64,000 nt of DNA from assembly GCA_028753945.1 (NCBI GenBank), contig JAPNXP010000008.1:4712001-4776000 (forward strand), written 5' to 3'. Within the stretch, counting starts at the first letter, position 1. Each line of letters starts with the position of its first letter. Source of the DNA: Hexactinellida sp. DTS-2022 (Eukaryota; Porifera; Hexactinellida). A program made the translations under genes and the position numbers. Below the pieces are notes generated by a model. It saw nothing but the letters and a program-made list of their open reading frames with translations, ran no database searches and had not been told where the DNA came from. This document shows, piece by piece, positions 1 through 9,703 of the stretch.

Positions 1-196
1 CTCATTTTGTGACTCAATAAAATTTATTATTTTAAGCGCCATTGATAAATTTTTCCGCTTAATGGGGTCAAAATTTCACAGGATTTATTGGACGGAATTA
101 CAGTTTGACTTAAAATATTTTCGGTTAATAGATTTCTCCGCTTAATCGGGTCAAAGTAACCTGGTCCCGAGGTGACTCTATTAAGCGGAGTCGACT
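1..196. mobile_element. MITE, 'TTAAGCGGAG' family (D), cut by the window edge
   Basis: The stretch carries repeated TTAAGCGGAG/CTCCGCTTAA words and ends with CTATTAAGCGGAGTCGACTG. This matches the ends of complete copies at 18373-18561, 37947-38136, 49519-49707 and 51395-51583. The left end lies outside the window. Pogo/Tigger-like affiliation is inferred from the CAGT/ACTG termini. Confidence 0.7.
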
Positions 197-227
197 GTAA
201 ATTAATTTTCTAATTTTTTTCTAAATT

Positions 228-412
228 ATTTATGAACATCCTTATATGTATGTAGACGGTCTATAAAACCCAATATAAATAAGCCAAAAATTTGTAGACC
301 TATAAATTCTGTAGACTAAAAGCCCTGGCGTCTATGGGTAATACTAATGTATATGTAAGAAAACCTAGTCTAGAAATAGACGGTCTACATACAAGTTATT
401 TCTTTATTTATC
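228..412. repeat. Inverted-repeat element, 'TAGACGGTCTA' family (S)
   Basis: Starts near CCTTATATGTAGACGGTCTA and ends near AGACGGTCTACATACAAG, so the ends are inverted copies of each other. Related copies are at 35270-35460, 36105-36240 and 47820-47935. No coding potential was recognised; an 82-codon open frame here (334-582) runs across the repeat and is not credible as a gene. Confidence 0.55.
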
Positions 413-880
413 TCTTAGGCTATGATGGTGTACGAACCTGGAGAACGCGTTTCAGCTCTGGTCGCTATGAACGACCCTTACTTCAAGAATGTGAAAATAC
501 CCGATTAACAAACAACCCGATACCTTATCAGTATATGACTTTGGATAACTATATTACGAAAATTCGGATAATATTCGTTTGATTTTTAGCGTTATTTGAT
601 AATCAAAGTTGTATTTGTGTTCTGAAATTGAATTTGTTACTTATAAGGCGATTTTAACGATATATTGTTAATCTAGAAATAATAATAAGTTCACTGGATT
701 ATCTCCTTAGTTACCACCATGGTCAATAGCTATGCTTATTATACGCTTCTATTGTGACTGAGTGTACTGAAATAATGTTCGTAATAACCGGAAATTCGTA
801 TAACGAGGTTATATTTGAATAATAACAATAAAAATAAAATTATTAAAAAAAATTAAAATTATGTAAAATAAGTCCAATTC
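413..880. other. Spacer with no recognised gene
   Basis: AT-rich sequence between a repeat element and the 3' end of the minus-strand transporter gene. I see no splice-flanked coding block or RNA gene here. Confidence 0.5.
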
Positions 881-2539
881 TTAGAAATTATTCGTTTCAG
901 GCCACACTTCTATTCTCTGTCTTTCTCTCCTCTTATAGCAGAACGCCACACAAGCCATAAACAAAATATAAACAAGTGTAAACACCGCGTAAACAACATA
1001 GTAAACATAATCACGCGAGTTTTTACCAAAACAAGGTGGCCAATGGATATAACAATTCTCGCAATTATTGTCACAATTCGAAATTATTTGCAACAAATAA
1101 TAGATAGCAGTTGGAAAATAGGAACCGACACCAATTATCAATTGTAATAACCCGAATACTGAACCAACCATTTGGTATGGTGACTGAGCATACACGAATT
1201 CCATTGCACCAACAAATGCTATGCATTCTGAGATCGCTATTAACATTGTCTGTGGTATTATAGCGGCAATGTTTATGCTCAAATTGTGATAGAAATAATT
1301 CACTAAATTAAGCGCCAATGCGACTAAAATAGCGCCAAAACTGAATACAATACCTAAAACGATTTTATTGAGAATCCTCTTAAATTCAAAACGGAACCTT
1401 CTAACTCTGTTTCTAAATAATTCAATCAAAGGAATCAAGAAAAGAATAGTCAGACAATCTGTAAGAAAAATAACTTTTGTGGAACTGAAGTTATTATTAG
1501 CACTAGATATCTCAGCACCTTGTAACGGGAAAATAGTATTGTACAAGTTATCCACTCCGAAATACCACATCATACACACCAACACGAATACTATTTTATA
1601 GAACGTTTTCACATCTTGTACCTGTTCATACGAATATATACCGGTGTTTTCTTCAAGCCCATAATCGAAGATTCGTCGAGAAATGTACCCATCATCCCCC
1701 CTATGCGAGAATCGGGTTTTAATTGCGGAATAACTAACACCTAAGACCTGTTTAAGCGGGGTGGACCCAGGTGGCTTATTCCTCTGTACCAATTTGAGGT
1801 GTAGCGATAGCATTAGCAACACAAGGGCAAGCCATACCGATACAGTAGCGAGATAGGAACTGGCTAGCAACGTAATGCGGTCATTGTTATTCGTCGCGTA
1901 CATAAAGTATCGACCTGCGGCCAAAGCTGCGCCTATATTAATGCACCAATAATGCCAACTGAAATATGACTTGAGTCTCATTTCACTTGCCCCCTCTAAC
2001 TGATCAACCCCCACTGGTATCAATAGGGCGTATACACCAGATGAACCTATGGTTAATAGGCATAAAGCCAATGCGTGTATACTGTAGTATAGGTAGTCGG
2101 GAATGCATACTAAATCGAGTTCGTAAAATGAGTGGAAAAGTGATTGAATAGATGAGCCTATAAATGAAATGAAAAGACATATGGATACCATTTTGGCGCG
2201 TGGTATGTACATGTCAGCGATTATACCGGAAATGGGCGCCAATAAGCGTGTGCAACTCATAAACAGCTGAGCTGTTACGTTAGAATCTTCGGTGATATTC
2301 CCCCGTGTTCTAGTTGCCGTTAGACCAACTATAAAATTGAAACTAGAGTATATGTGCAGTCTGTGTAGGAGGACTAATAATAGAACTATTTTACAGGCGG
2401 GAAAACGGGCAAAACCGGGGGGAAATGTAACTCTGTATAACAGCCGAAAAGGTTTTGTGAGAAAGTTAGTTTGAGTTTGAGTTTGGTTAGTCCCATGTTC
2501 ATTTAGATTGTTGATAAGTGGTGTATTTTCTAGAGCCAT
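881..2539 (-). CDS. POT/PTR family (SLC15-like) peptide or histidine transporter
   Basis: Single-exon 552-residue multi-pass membrane protein. Family knowledge: POT (SLC15) carriers are proton-coupled importers of di/tripeptides or histidine. Visible support is the loop after the first helices, PISGIIADMYIPRAKM (about residues 102-117), matching the PTR2 'G-x-xAD-x-xxGRxK' region. A second match is FSWHYWCINIGAALA (about 193-207), the second PTR2 signature with the conserved F-x-W/Y-x-x-I-N-x-G pattern. About twelve hydrophobic segments fit an MFS fold. The helix-1 ExxER proton-coupling motif is degenerate: the equivalent is VLLHR at 56-60, where only Arg remains. Substrate and coupling are therefore uncertain. 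The ATG at 2539 is preceded by a TATA box about 55 nt upstream. No intron is seen. Confidence 0.85.
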   Translation of the reverse strand: MALENTPLINNLNEHGTNQTQTQTNFLTKPFRLLYRVTFPPGFARFPACKIVLLLVLLHRLHIYSSFNFIVGLTATRTRGNITEDSNVTAQLFMSCTRLLAPISGIIADMYIPRAKMVSICLFISFIGSSIQSLFHSFYELDLVCIPDYLYYSIHALALCLLTIGSSGVYALLIPVGVDQLEGASEMRLKSYFSWHYWCINIGAALAAGRYFMYATNNNDRITLLASSYLATVSVWLALVLLMLSLHLKLVQRNKPPGSTPLKQVLGVSYSAIKTRFSHRGDDGYISRRIFDYGLEENTGIYSYEQVQDVKTFYKIVFVLVCMMWYFGVDNLYNTIFPLQGAEISSANNNFSSTKVIFLTDCLTILFLIPLIELFRNRVRRFRFEFKRILNKIVLGIVFSFGAILVALALNLVNYFYHNLSINIAAIIPQTMLIAISECIAFVGAMEFVYAQSPYQMVGSVFGLLQLIIGVGSYFPTAIYYLLQIISNCDNNCENCYIHWPPCFGKNSRDYVYYVVYAVFTLVYILFMACVAFCYKRRERQRIEVWPETNNF

Positions 2540-2592
2540 TATAATGTGTTTAGTGCATAGTCAATAACTAATGATATTGTAAGGTTGCTTTT

Positions 2593-2604
2593 CCTTATAT
2601 ACTG
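2593..2604 (-). promoter_or_regulatory. TATA box of the POT transporter gene
   Basis: Read on the minus strand the sequence is CAGTATATAAGGAA, about 55 nt upstream of the ATG at 2539. Spacing fits a short 5' UTR. Confidence 0.5.
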
Positions 2605-2979
2605 TGTATGGTACGATTGTAAGTGAAAATACAAATGCATTACTGGGCGAATAGATTATTTTACTCTGTAAAATATGTTTGCGAATAACAACAGTATCTA
2701 TATATAGATTCAAATTCCTGTCAGATTATTTCTTGTTAACATTCAAGCAAGGTACAAAAGTGTGTTCATAATAGAGAGAGACTTAATAATGAACAAATTA
2801 ATTAATCTAGAAAAAATTGATTTTTTGACTCGACCATTGAAAGTGGGTTTATTGCATTTTTAGTATGTACCACCTTTGTACAACATTGTGTGAAAAGATT
2901 TTTACCCCAAAACGAATATACCCTCCATTATTTCAGATTTTTCGATCTTCACTTTTTTCCCATAATTTTCCATCTATAA

Positions 2980-3254
2980 CAGGGGTTCGCAAACTTTTGT
3001 AGCATACCGGCCACACTTAGGTAAGGACATATCATTACCGGCCGCATCTAAAAAAATTATTTTGATGATTTTTTCGTATGAAACCTTTATAAAAATATAT
3101 CAAATTTCCAGCAGTAAAGAATGTTAAAAAATCCTTAAAATCTACCAAAAATCAAAATTGTCCTCGTAGAACATTTAGGCATTGCTGCTACCGGCCGCAC
3201 CAAAGAAGCAATCCGGCCGCATGCGGCCTAAAAAGGCGAGTTTGCGAACCCCTG
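2980..3254. mobile_element. hAT-like MITE with perfect 8-bp target duplication
   Basis: Terminal inverted repeats CAGGGGTTCGCAAAC and GTTTGCGAACCCCTG bound a 275-bp non-coding element. The flanks carry the same 8 bp, ATCTATAA, at 2972-2979 and 3255-3262. An 8-bp duplication and CAGGGGTTC-type ends are hallmarks of hAT elements. Internal CCGGCCGCA words are repeated. Confidence 0.85.
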
Positions 3255-3289
3255 ATCTATAAATTATCAGACCTGATTGTACTATTATT

Positions 3290-3690
3290 ACAGTATAACT
3301 CGGTTATAACGTACCCCTTCGGAAACCCTACATAGGTACTACTATAAACTTGGTAACATAAATAAGTACGTAGGTTATAACCTCGCTATAAGTTAGCTAT
3401 CAGTATTTATTACAAACCCTATGTAAGTTTTTAATTTGGGACCATAGGTCTGATTGTGCTATGTTACACTATAATTCGGTTATAACGTACCCCCTCGGGA
3501 ATGGAAATTATGGAATAAGTACGTACTAACCGAGTTTACGCTACATAGACATTCACTGCTTTATAAACTTGTTTAAAAATTTATAAGTACGTACTAACTT
3601 ATAACCTTGTTATAACCTAGCTATTAGTTAGCTATTAGTATGGCAAACTTGGTCAAATAAGTGCGTTATAACCTTGCTATAAGCTAGCTA
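3290..3690. mobile_element. MITE cluster, 'CGGTTATAACGTACC' family (F)
   Basis: Several direct and inverted copies of CTCGGTTATAACGTACC plus AACCTTGCTATAAGCTAGC-like words sit just upstream of the PDCD5 start. More compact copies are at 48852-48998 and 63716-63897. Element borders here are not clean; several insertions or internal duplication are likely. Confidence 0.5.
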
Positions 3691-3709
3691 TCTACCAGTA
3701 TATATCGTA

Positions 3710-4386
3710 ATGGCAGGAGTGTCAGACTCTGATGAGCTGGAGGCGATACGCGCTAAGCGCCTCTCTGAGCTCCAAACGGAGAGAGAGGGAAAGGAGGGAG
3801 AGGAGAAGGCACAGCTGGCAGACATGCAGAACGTAATGCTGTCTCAGATCCTGTCTCAGGACGCCAGGGCCCGGCTAAACAGCATTGCTATCGTTAAGCC
3901 GGACAGGGCAAAGGCCATAGAGGGAAGTCTGCTCAGGATGGCACAAACCGGACAGGTATAGCATAGGGATATAAGGGCAATGACCATAGTATATTTACAG
4001 TAGATGCCGGATATAAGAACATTCTACTGGAAAACTGTTGCCATATAGCCTATATAATTTATGCCGGTTATAACTTATTAGAACATTCCGATTTTAAGAA
4101 CACTATATGCAGTTCCCGACAATGTTCTTATAATTTAGGTTATATAATCATTTCTTCCAAATTCACCCCATGACTTTGATAAAACTCTCTAAATTAATTA
4201 CTGTATATCTCTATTTGAAGGTGTAATCACTGTTAGTGTAACTTTACAACTGCTGTGTAGATAGCAGAGAAGTTGACAGAGAATCAGCTGATTAACCTTT
4301 TGGAGAAATTCAGTTCCCAAAGCAAGAGTTCCACAAAAGTTAAGTTTCAGAGAAGAGCTATTGATTCCGATGGTGACGATGATTAA
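3710..4386 (+). CDS. PDCD5: PDCD5 (programmed cell death 5 / TFAR19-like protein)
   Basis: Two exons, 3710-3955 and 4261-4386, joined in phase 0, give a 123-residue protein, close to the usual 125. Exon 1 has the N-terminal helix and the conserved core ARARLNSIAIVKPDRAKAIE. Exon 2 gives LTENQLINLLEKF and the diagnostic tail KVKFQRRAIDSDGDDD. Family knowledge: PDCD5 is a small, mostly helical nuclear/cytoplasmic protein that binds TIP60 and the CCT chaperonin and affects apoptosis. The single intron (305 bp) holds a family C MITE at about 3998-4140. Donor CAG|GTATAG and acceptor GTGTAG|ATA are clear. Confidence 0.95.
3998..4140. mobile_element. MITE, 'GGTTATAAGAACA' family (C), inside the PDCD5 intron
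   Basis: Begins ACAGTAGATGCCGGATATAA and contains GGTTATAA, GAACATT and CCCGACAATGTTCTTATA. Complete relatives lie at 7068-7212, 34321-34484, 43297-43494 and 46316-46461. The right end is decayed. Confidence 0.7.
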
Positions 4387-4480
4387 TGTTAGTTTCATAA
4401 CTGGACTATGGATATGTTAAGCTGTCTCAATTAAACATGTTTGTTTGTTTTTTCTTGTAAGTAAGCAGGTAAATTGATAC

Positions 4481-4813
4481 AGTAGACTCCGCTTAATTGG
4501 GTCACGTATAATCCGAGCGTAATTTGACACAATTAACCGAAAAATTGTAATTTCGTAAATCCTGTGAAATCTAAAAAACTTTCTTAAAGCAAAATTATAC
4601 AGCCCCTCCCTATGTCACGCTTTTTAACCATTTTAGACATAAAACCTCGTTAGTACGAACACTATTTCAGTCCCCTTCAAAGCCTTTTCAATACAAATGA
4701 TATTGGTTAACACGAATTCCCGATAAGGCGAACGCCCTTCCCCTTGGAAGCGTACGTAACGTTTTAACGCCCCTTACCAATTAACCGGTGACTCTATTAA
4801 GCGGAGTATACTA
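4481..4813. mobile_element. Family D MITE with a family A fragment inside
   Basis: The outer parts, ACAGTAGACTCCGCTTAATT at the left and CTATTAAGCGGAGTATACT at the right, belong to the TTAAGCGGAG family. Between about 4642 and 4740 lies CCTCGTTAGTACGAACAC and CCCCTTCAAAGCCTTTTC, typical of family A. This looks like a nested insertion just upstream of the seryl-tRNA synthetase start. Confidence 0.6.
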
Positions 4814-4856
4814 TACCAACAACAACATAGTACGATTGGAATTGTACTAGCGTATA

Positions 4857-5843
4857 ATGGCAACCAACACCTATGACATTCCATCTCTCCACATGGATCT
4901 CCTGCGAGCTGAGAAGGGCGGGATACCCGAGTGTGTGCGGGATAACGAGCGGAAGCGGTATAACAGCAGTGAGAGGGTAGACAGGATTATAGAGCTGGAT
5001 GCTAGGTGGAGACAAGCCAGGTTCTGTGGAGATAACTGGAATAAGATTAAGCGAATTGTCAGCACGCAGGTATATATAGTGACTTATAGGCTATAGCACA
5101 GAGTTGTACAGTCGAAACCGGTTTATTCTAACTATTAGTGATACTACAATCTTTTGTAAGAAATTCCAACTTTACTAGTATTTTTCATCGTTTTTTTCTT
5201 ATTATTTTATCTGAAAAGAAATGGCTAGAAAAACCGGTTTCAATTGTATGACGGTTTACTAACCGTCTTTGCTATGGCTTCACACTTTATACTTCCTATT
5301 ACACATTTACACTTATAAGGATTCATATCTTCAATTCAGATTGGGAAATGTCACTATATATATAGGACCCAAAATATCTAATGCTAATATGGAAATTATT
5401 AAATGCTATGTTGATGCAATAACAAATTATGAAATTAGAATTAGAATTTGAGATATGAATCCTTATAAGTGTAGATGTGTAATAGGAAGTATAAAGTGTG
5501 GAGCCATAAGTAAACTGTCATACATATATAGAATCCATGGTTAATAATGGCCTTATTAATAGAGTTAATTATGCCTTCATACAACATACCTATTGACCCA
5601 ATATGTAACTATGTTCCTATTTTCAGATAGGAACACTAATGAAGAACAAGGGACAAATGGGACAGCCAGGTGACGATATTCCAAATGAAATTAGAACCAA
5701 GTTACCGGAACTAACCAAAGAGTTAGTTTCAGATCTAACTGTGACGGTTCTGAAGAAAATTATAGCGGAAATAGAGCAAGAATTGAAGACGAATTTTAAC
5801 AAACTTCAGGTGTTTATTAGTTCCAAATAAACAGTTTTAGTTC

Positions 5844-5897
<54 letters not shown>

Positions 5898-8800
5898 GCA
5901 ACAACCAAACATAAAAATCAAAAATAACAAAAATTTCGTTTATTGTTAATCAAGACAAAAACTAATAAAGAACAACAACAACCAAACATAAAAAATAACA
6001 CAAATTTTGTTTGTTGGTAATTAAAAAAAAACTAATAAACAACAACAACAACAATCAAAAATAAAAAAATAACACAAATTTTGTTTGTTGGTAATTTTTA
6101 AAAACCTAATAAACAACAACAACAACCAAAAATAAAAAATTCCACAAATTTTGTTTGTTAATTTTTTTTAACTAATAAACAACAACAACAACAACATACC
6201 ACCTAATGACCTATACCTTACCGACCTAACACGAATACCTATGCCCATTACCGTATCCATGCTATCTATATCTCCCAGGAATTCGAGAGAGAGAGAGACA
6301 GTCTATTCTCGGAGCTCGGGAATATGCTACACCCTGATGTTGTCATCTCCGATAACGAGGACAACAACAGAGTGGAACGGACACACGGGGACTGTAGTAT
6401 ACGTCATAAGCTCTCTCACGTAGATCTAATTGAGATGATAGATGCAGTGGACCTACACAGGGGCAGTATTGTGTCCGGATCTAGGTATAGCATAGCTACA
6501 CATAGGGTACATAGGAATGTGTAGGGTATATATTAATGACACAGGGTGGGGAATGTAGATTTTTGTATTTTAAAAAATTAAAAAAAATTATATTTGAAAA
6601 AAAGGCGAAATTATTTTTTGAAGAAATTTTGCAACAAATTATAAATGGAGTTTATATAATTTAAGTTCATTCAAATCAATGGTTTAAATTACTCTAAATA
6701 TACAATTAATAATAATTTCTCCTATCCCTACCCTAGCAACTAGTATAGTCTATAGGAATGTGTGTCTATAGATGTTACTACCTGAAGGGACCTGGCGTGT
6801 TCCTGGAGCAGGCCCTCATCCAGCTGGCTCTAAGGGAGCTGGGGGAGAGGGGCTTTGAGGTTCTGTCGACACCTCTCTTCATGAAGAAGGGAGTCATGCA
6901 GCAAGTGGCACAGCTAAGCCAGTTCGATGAAGAGCTGTATAAGGTACAGTAGATGCCGGATATAAGAATATACCGGTTATAATATATACTGTACAACAGT
7001 ACAAGGTATAGCTAAACAGTAGGGCTATATAAGGTATACAGTCAACTCCCGTTATAACCAAGTCTATACAGTAGATGCCGGATATAATGACATATCGGAT
7101 ATAAGAACGTTCTACTGGAAAACGGTTGTCATATACCCTATATAATTTATGTCGATTATAAGCACATTATATGCACTTCCCGACGATGTTCTTATAACCG
7201 GCATCTACTGTACAACAAAGTGCCATACAATCCCGTTTATATTAAACAAGATGTATATACTGTAAGTACAGGTATAATGCCCTAACTATATACTGTAGTT
7301 ACACGTATAATGCCCTAACTATCTTCCCTAGGTAGTAGGGCGACGCAGCGAGCTCAAAGATGACGTCAACACGGAGGAGAAATACCTGATAGCCACCAGC
7401 GAGCAGACACTAGCCGCATTCCACAGGGACGAATGGTTGCCAGCCAAACTAATGCCACTTCGCTACGCGGGATTGTCTACCTGTTTCAGACAGGAAGTGG
7501 GCTCCCACGGGAGAGACATGCTGGGCATATTCAGGGTGCACCAGTTCAATAAGATAGAGCAGTTCTGCATAACCGCACCAGATAAGTCATGGGATATGTT
7601 CCATGAAATGATAGATAATGCAGAGGCGTATTATAAGCTCCTGGGAATACCCTATAGGGTTAGTGTGTGTATTGTACTGTAGTAGTACCTCGTTAGTAGG
7701 AACACTATTCAGTCCCCTTCAAAGCCTTTTCAATACAAATGGTGTTGGTTAATACGAATTTGAAAAGGCGAATGTATTTTGGTGTTCGTACTAACGAGGT
7801 TATACTGTAGTTGTTAACAGGGGTAATAACAATAACTTATCGTAGTAAATTGATTGATTTCTGAGTGCCCCCTTAAAAGATAAAAAATAGATGATTATTA
7901 CGGTGAAGATTCCTTAAAAAATAGAAGAAAAAAAAAATTTCTTCATTTTTCAAATATATTTCAGGATAAATTTGGCCCACGAAAACTATAGGTCAGTTGG
8001 TTCCAATACACCATATAACATTCCATGTACCCGTGTGTGTATCCAGGTGGTGAGCATAGTATCTGGGGAGCTCAACAACGCGGCGGCTATGAAGTACGAC
8101 CTGGAGGCCTGGTTCCCCTGCGGAGGGAGGTTCCGGGAGCTGGTCTCCTGCAGCAACTGTACCGACTGGCAGAGCAGAAGGCTCCTTATAAGGTAAGTAG
8201 ATACCATAGCGGGCAATAGGAATGTAGGGGACAGTCAGTGTATTGTACAGCCATTTATAAATACGCTCCTAATCCTGGTCTGATCCAATTTCCATACGAC
8301 TAAATCACAAATTAATGTTACGGTATAAGGAGAGGATTCCAAATTTTCGCGCTCCTAATAAATTTTTTCCAAAAATCATACTCCAAAAGGAGCGTCTCGC
8401 GCTCCTGTATAATTCCTTGGCTACAGTAGAACAGTGGGACCAACCCGGGGTCCACGGACGGAAGTAGGGGGTCCACAAAATTTGTCAAAAAGAGAATAAA
8501 TCTAGGAGAATAAATTTGAGAAGGAAATTAAGTTAATTGATTGCTTTTAGGAGAATAAATTTGAGAAGGAATTTATAGTGTAAAAATAAAATAAACTAAT
8601 TCCCTGTTATAACTTGTATATATACTCTAAGTATGTCACAGGTGTTCACATAAGTGGAACTATACTAAGACTATACAGAGAATAACACCTGCATACAAAC
8701 TTCTGCTATTCTGTTTGTGATACAGAGTACGAAAAGTATAAATACAGTCAAGTTGTGAGATTTAAGAGCAGAATAAATACAGCTCTTAAATCTCAGAATA

Positions 8801-9293
8801 AAAGACAGTGGCTCCTATAAAAACACTGGTGTTATAATTATAATACAGTAGACTCTGCTAATAGGAACACGGATAAGGGAAATATCGGTTAAGGAGTACA
8901 AGGTTAATTCCCCTAGCCTATACAAATGCATGAAAGTGACTCCGGTTAATACGAATCCCGGTTAAGTCGAACATATTAAGACGGTCCCCTGGTGTCCTAT
9001 AACAGATCTACTATACAATGTCTAACATTCCTAACTTCTACCCTAGATACGGCCAGAAGAAGTTGAATGAGTCTGCCACTTATGTTCACATGTTGAATGC
9101 CACTTTATGTGCCACCACGCGTACCATATGTGCCATATTAGAGAACTACCAAACCGAGACTGGCATCCGTGTGCCAGAAGCCCTACAGACTTATATGCCT
9201 ACTAAGTATAGGCTGCACATTCCATTCGTTGCTAAGGAAAAACAAACCAATCAGGAGACAGCTGGGAAGAAATTAGGCGGGAAAGTTAATTAG
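4857..9293 (+). CDS. SARS1: Cytosolic seryl-tRNA synthetase (SerRS)
   Basis: Seven exons: 4857-5069, 5627-5809, 6279-6484, 6772-6943, 7332-7658, 8047-8192, 9047-9293. All junctions agree in phase and give about 497 residues, near the eukaryotic 510. The enzyme charges tRNA-Ser (and tRNA-Sec). Exon 1 has the start of the N-terminal tRNA-binding domain ([14 protein letters not shown]); exons 2-3 carry its coiled arm. Exon 4 has motif 1 ([19 protein letters not shown]) and [14 protein letters not shown]. Exon 5 holds the TSEQ serine/ATP site and motif 2 ([22 protein letters not shown]). Exon 6 has [20 protein letters not shown]. Exon 7 has motif 3 ([20 protein letters not shown]) and a short Lys-rich tail lacking the longer vertebrate extension. 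Introns are filled with MITEs and CAA repeats. Confidence 0.96.
5110..5249. mobile_element. MITE, 'GAAACCGGTTT' family (G), in SerRS intron 1
   Basis: Ends ACAGTCGAAACCGGTTTATT and AGAAAAACCGGTTTCAATTG are inverted copies. Related elements are at 13925-14095, 42625-42803 and 51934-52075. Confidence 0.7.
5272..5510. mobile_element. Long-TIR foldback element in SerRS intron 1
   Basis: About 55-58 bp at the left (CTATGGCTTCACACTTTATA through GGATTCATATC) is repeated in inverted orientation at the right (GATATGAATCC through AAGTGTGGAGCCATAAG). The AT-rich middle has no coding signal. This is the only copy in the window. Confidence 0.75.
5845..5900. repeat. (CAA)n microsatellite in SerRS intron 2
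   Basis: A near-perfect CAA run lies about 35 bp after the exon 2 donor site. Confidence 0.9.
5901..6196. repeat. Tandem repeat of about 75-90 bp units in SerRS intron 2
   Basis: About four degenerate units, each with AACAACAACAACC, AAAAATAACACAAATTTTG and TTTGTTGGTAATT, ending in ACTAATAAACAACAAC. The unit appears to have grown from the neighbouring CAA run. Confidence 0.75.
7068..7212. mobile_element. MITE family C, complete copy in SerRS intron 4
   Basis: Starts ACAGTAGATGCCGGATATAA and ends TTCTTATAACCGGCATCTAC followed by TGT: perfect inverted ends flanked by TA. A truncated copy of the same family lies at about 6946-6985, overlapping the exon 4 donor region. Confidence 0.85.
7677..7809. 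mobile_element. MITE family A in SerRS intron 5
   Basis: Starts near AGTACCTCGTTAGTAGGAAC and ends near CGTACTAACGAGGTTATACT. The interior has the family-typical CCCCTTCAAAGCCTTTTC and GGTTAATACGAATT. Confidence 0.8.
8430..8500. mobile_element. hAT-like fragment in SerRS intron 6
   Basis: CAGTGGGACCAACCCGGGGT followed by CCACGG and AGGGGGTCCACAAAATTTG resembles hAT ends of the CAGTGGTTCCCAACC type. A related fragment is at 31911-32020. The right end was not found. Confidence 0.45.
8846..9015. mobile_element. MITE family B in SerRS intron 6
   Basis: Contains the family B core GGTTAATTCCCCTAGCCTAT, AAATGCATGAAAGTGACTCC and GACGGTCCCCTGGTGT, with ends ACAGTAGACTCTG and CAGATCTACT. It ends about 30 bp before exon 7. 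Confidence 0.8.
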
Positions 9294-9490
9294 TCTCAAA
9301 CTATAATTCTATTGGTAGAAATAATCAATTCTATTTGTGTTTATTAGCAGAAATTATTAGTTCCAATTGTAAAGTTAGTTCCACATTATTAATAGAAAGG
9401 TTAGGTAAACAAACTACGAACTACCGACCATTTAAGCCACTTGAAAGGTGACTTATATTGACACCTATAATTAACCTTTTTCTCAAGTTA

Positions 9491-9673
9491 CAGTCAGGTC
9501 TGCTTATTATGAACAAGATTTCGTCTGCTTAATATGAAGATTTTTTATTATGAACAAGCCCTATGGTCCCAATTTAACAACTTACATTAAGTTGAGTTCC
9601 CTTATTATGAAGTCTCTCTATTATGAACACAATTTTTGGTCCCTTGAATGTCATAATAAAAGAACCTGACTGT
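9491..9673. mobile_element. MITE family E ('TTATTATGAACA')
   Basis: Starts ACAGTCAGGTCTGCTTATTA and ends AGAACCTGACTGTA. The interior has several TTATTATGAA words plus AAGCCCTATGGTCCCAATTT. Copies of the family are at 24127-24252, 39110-39294, 46912-47056, 48369-48565 and 60154-60349. Confidence 0.85.
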
Positions 9674-9703
9674 ATTTCTATGATTAGTTAAAATCATGTT
9701 TTA

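Noticed and set aside
334-582. Open frame of 82 codons starting near MGNTNVYVRKP
   Set aside because: It overlaps the inverted-repeat family S and the same sequence recurs at non-coding copies; no splice or promoter context.
5269-5451. Small frame in SerRS intron 1
   Set aside because: Lies within the long-TIR foldback element; no coding features.
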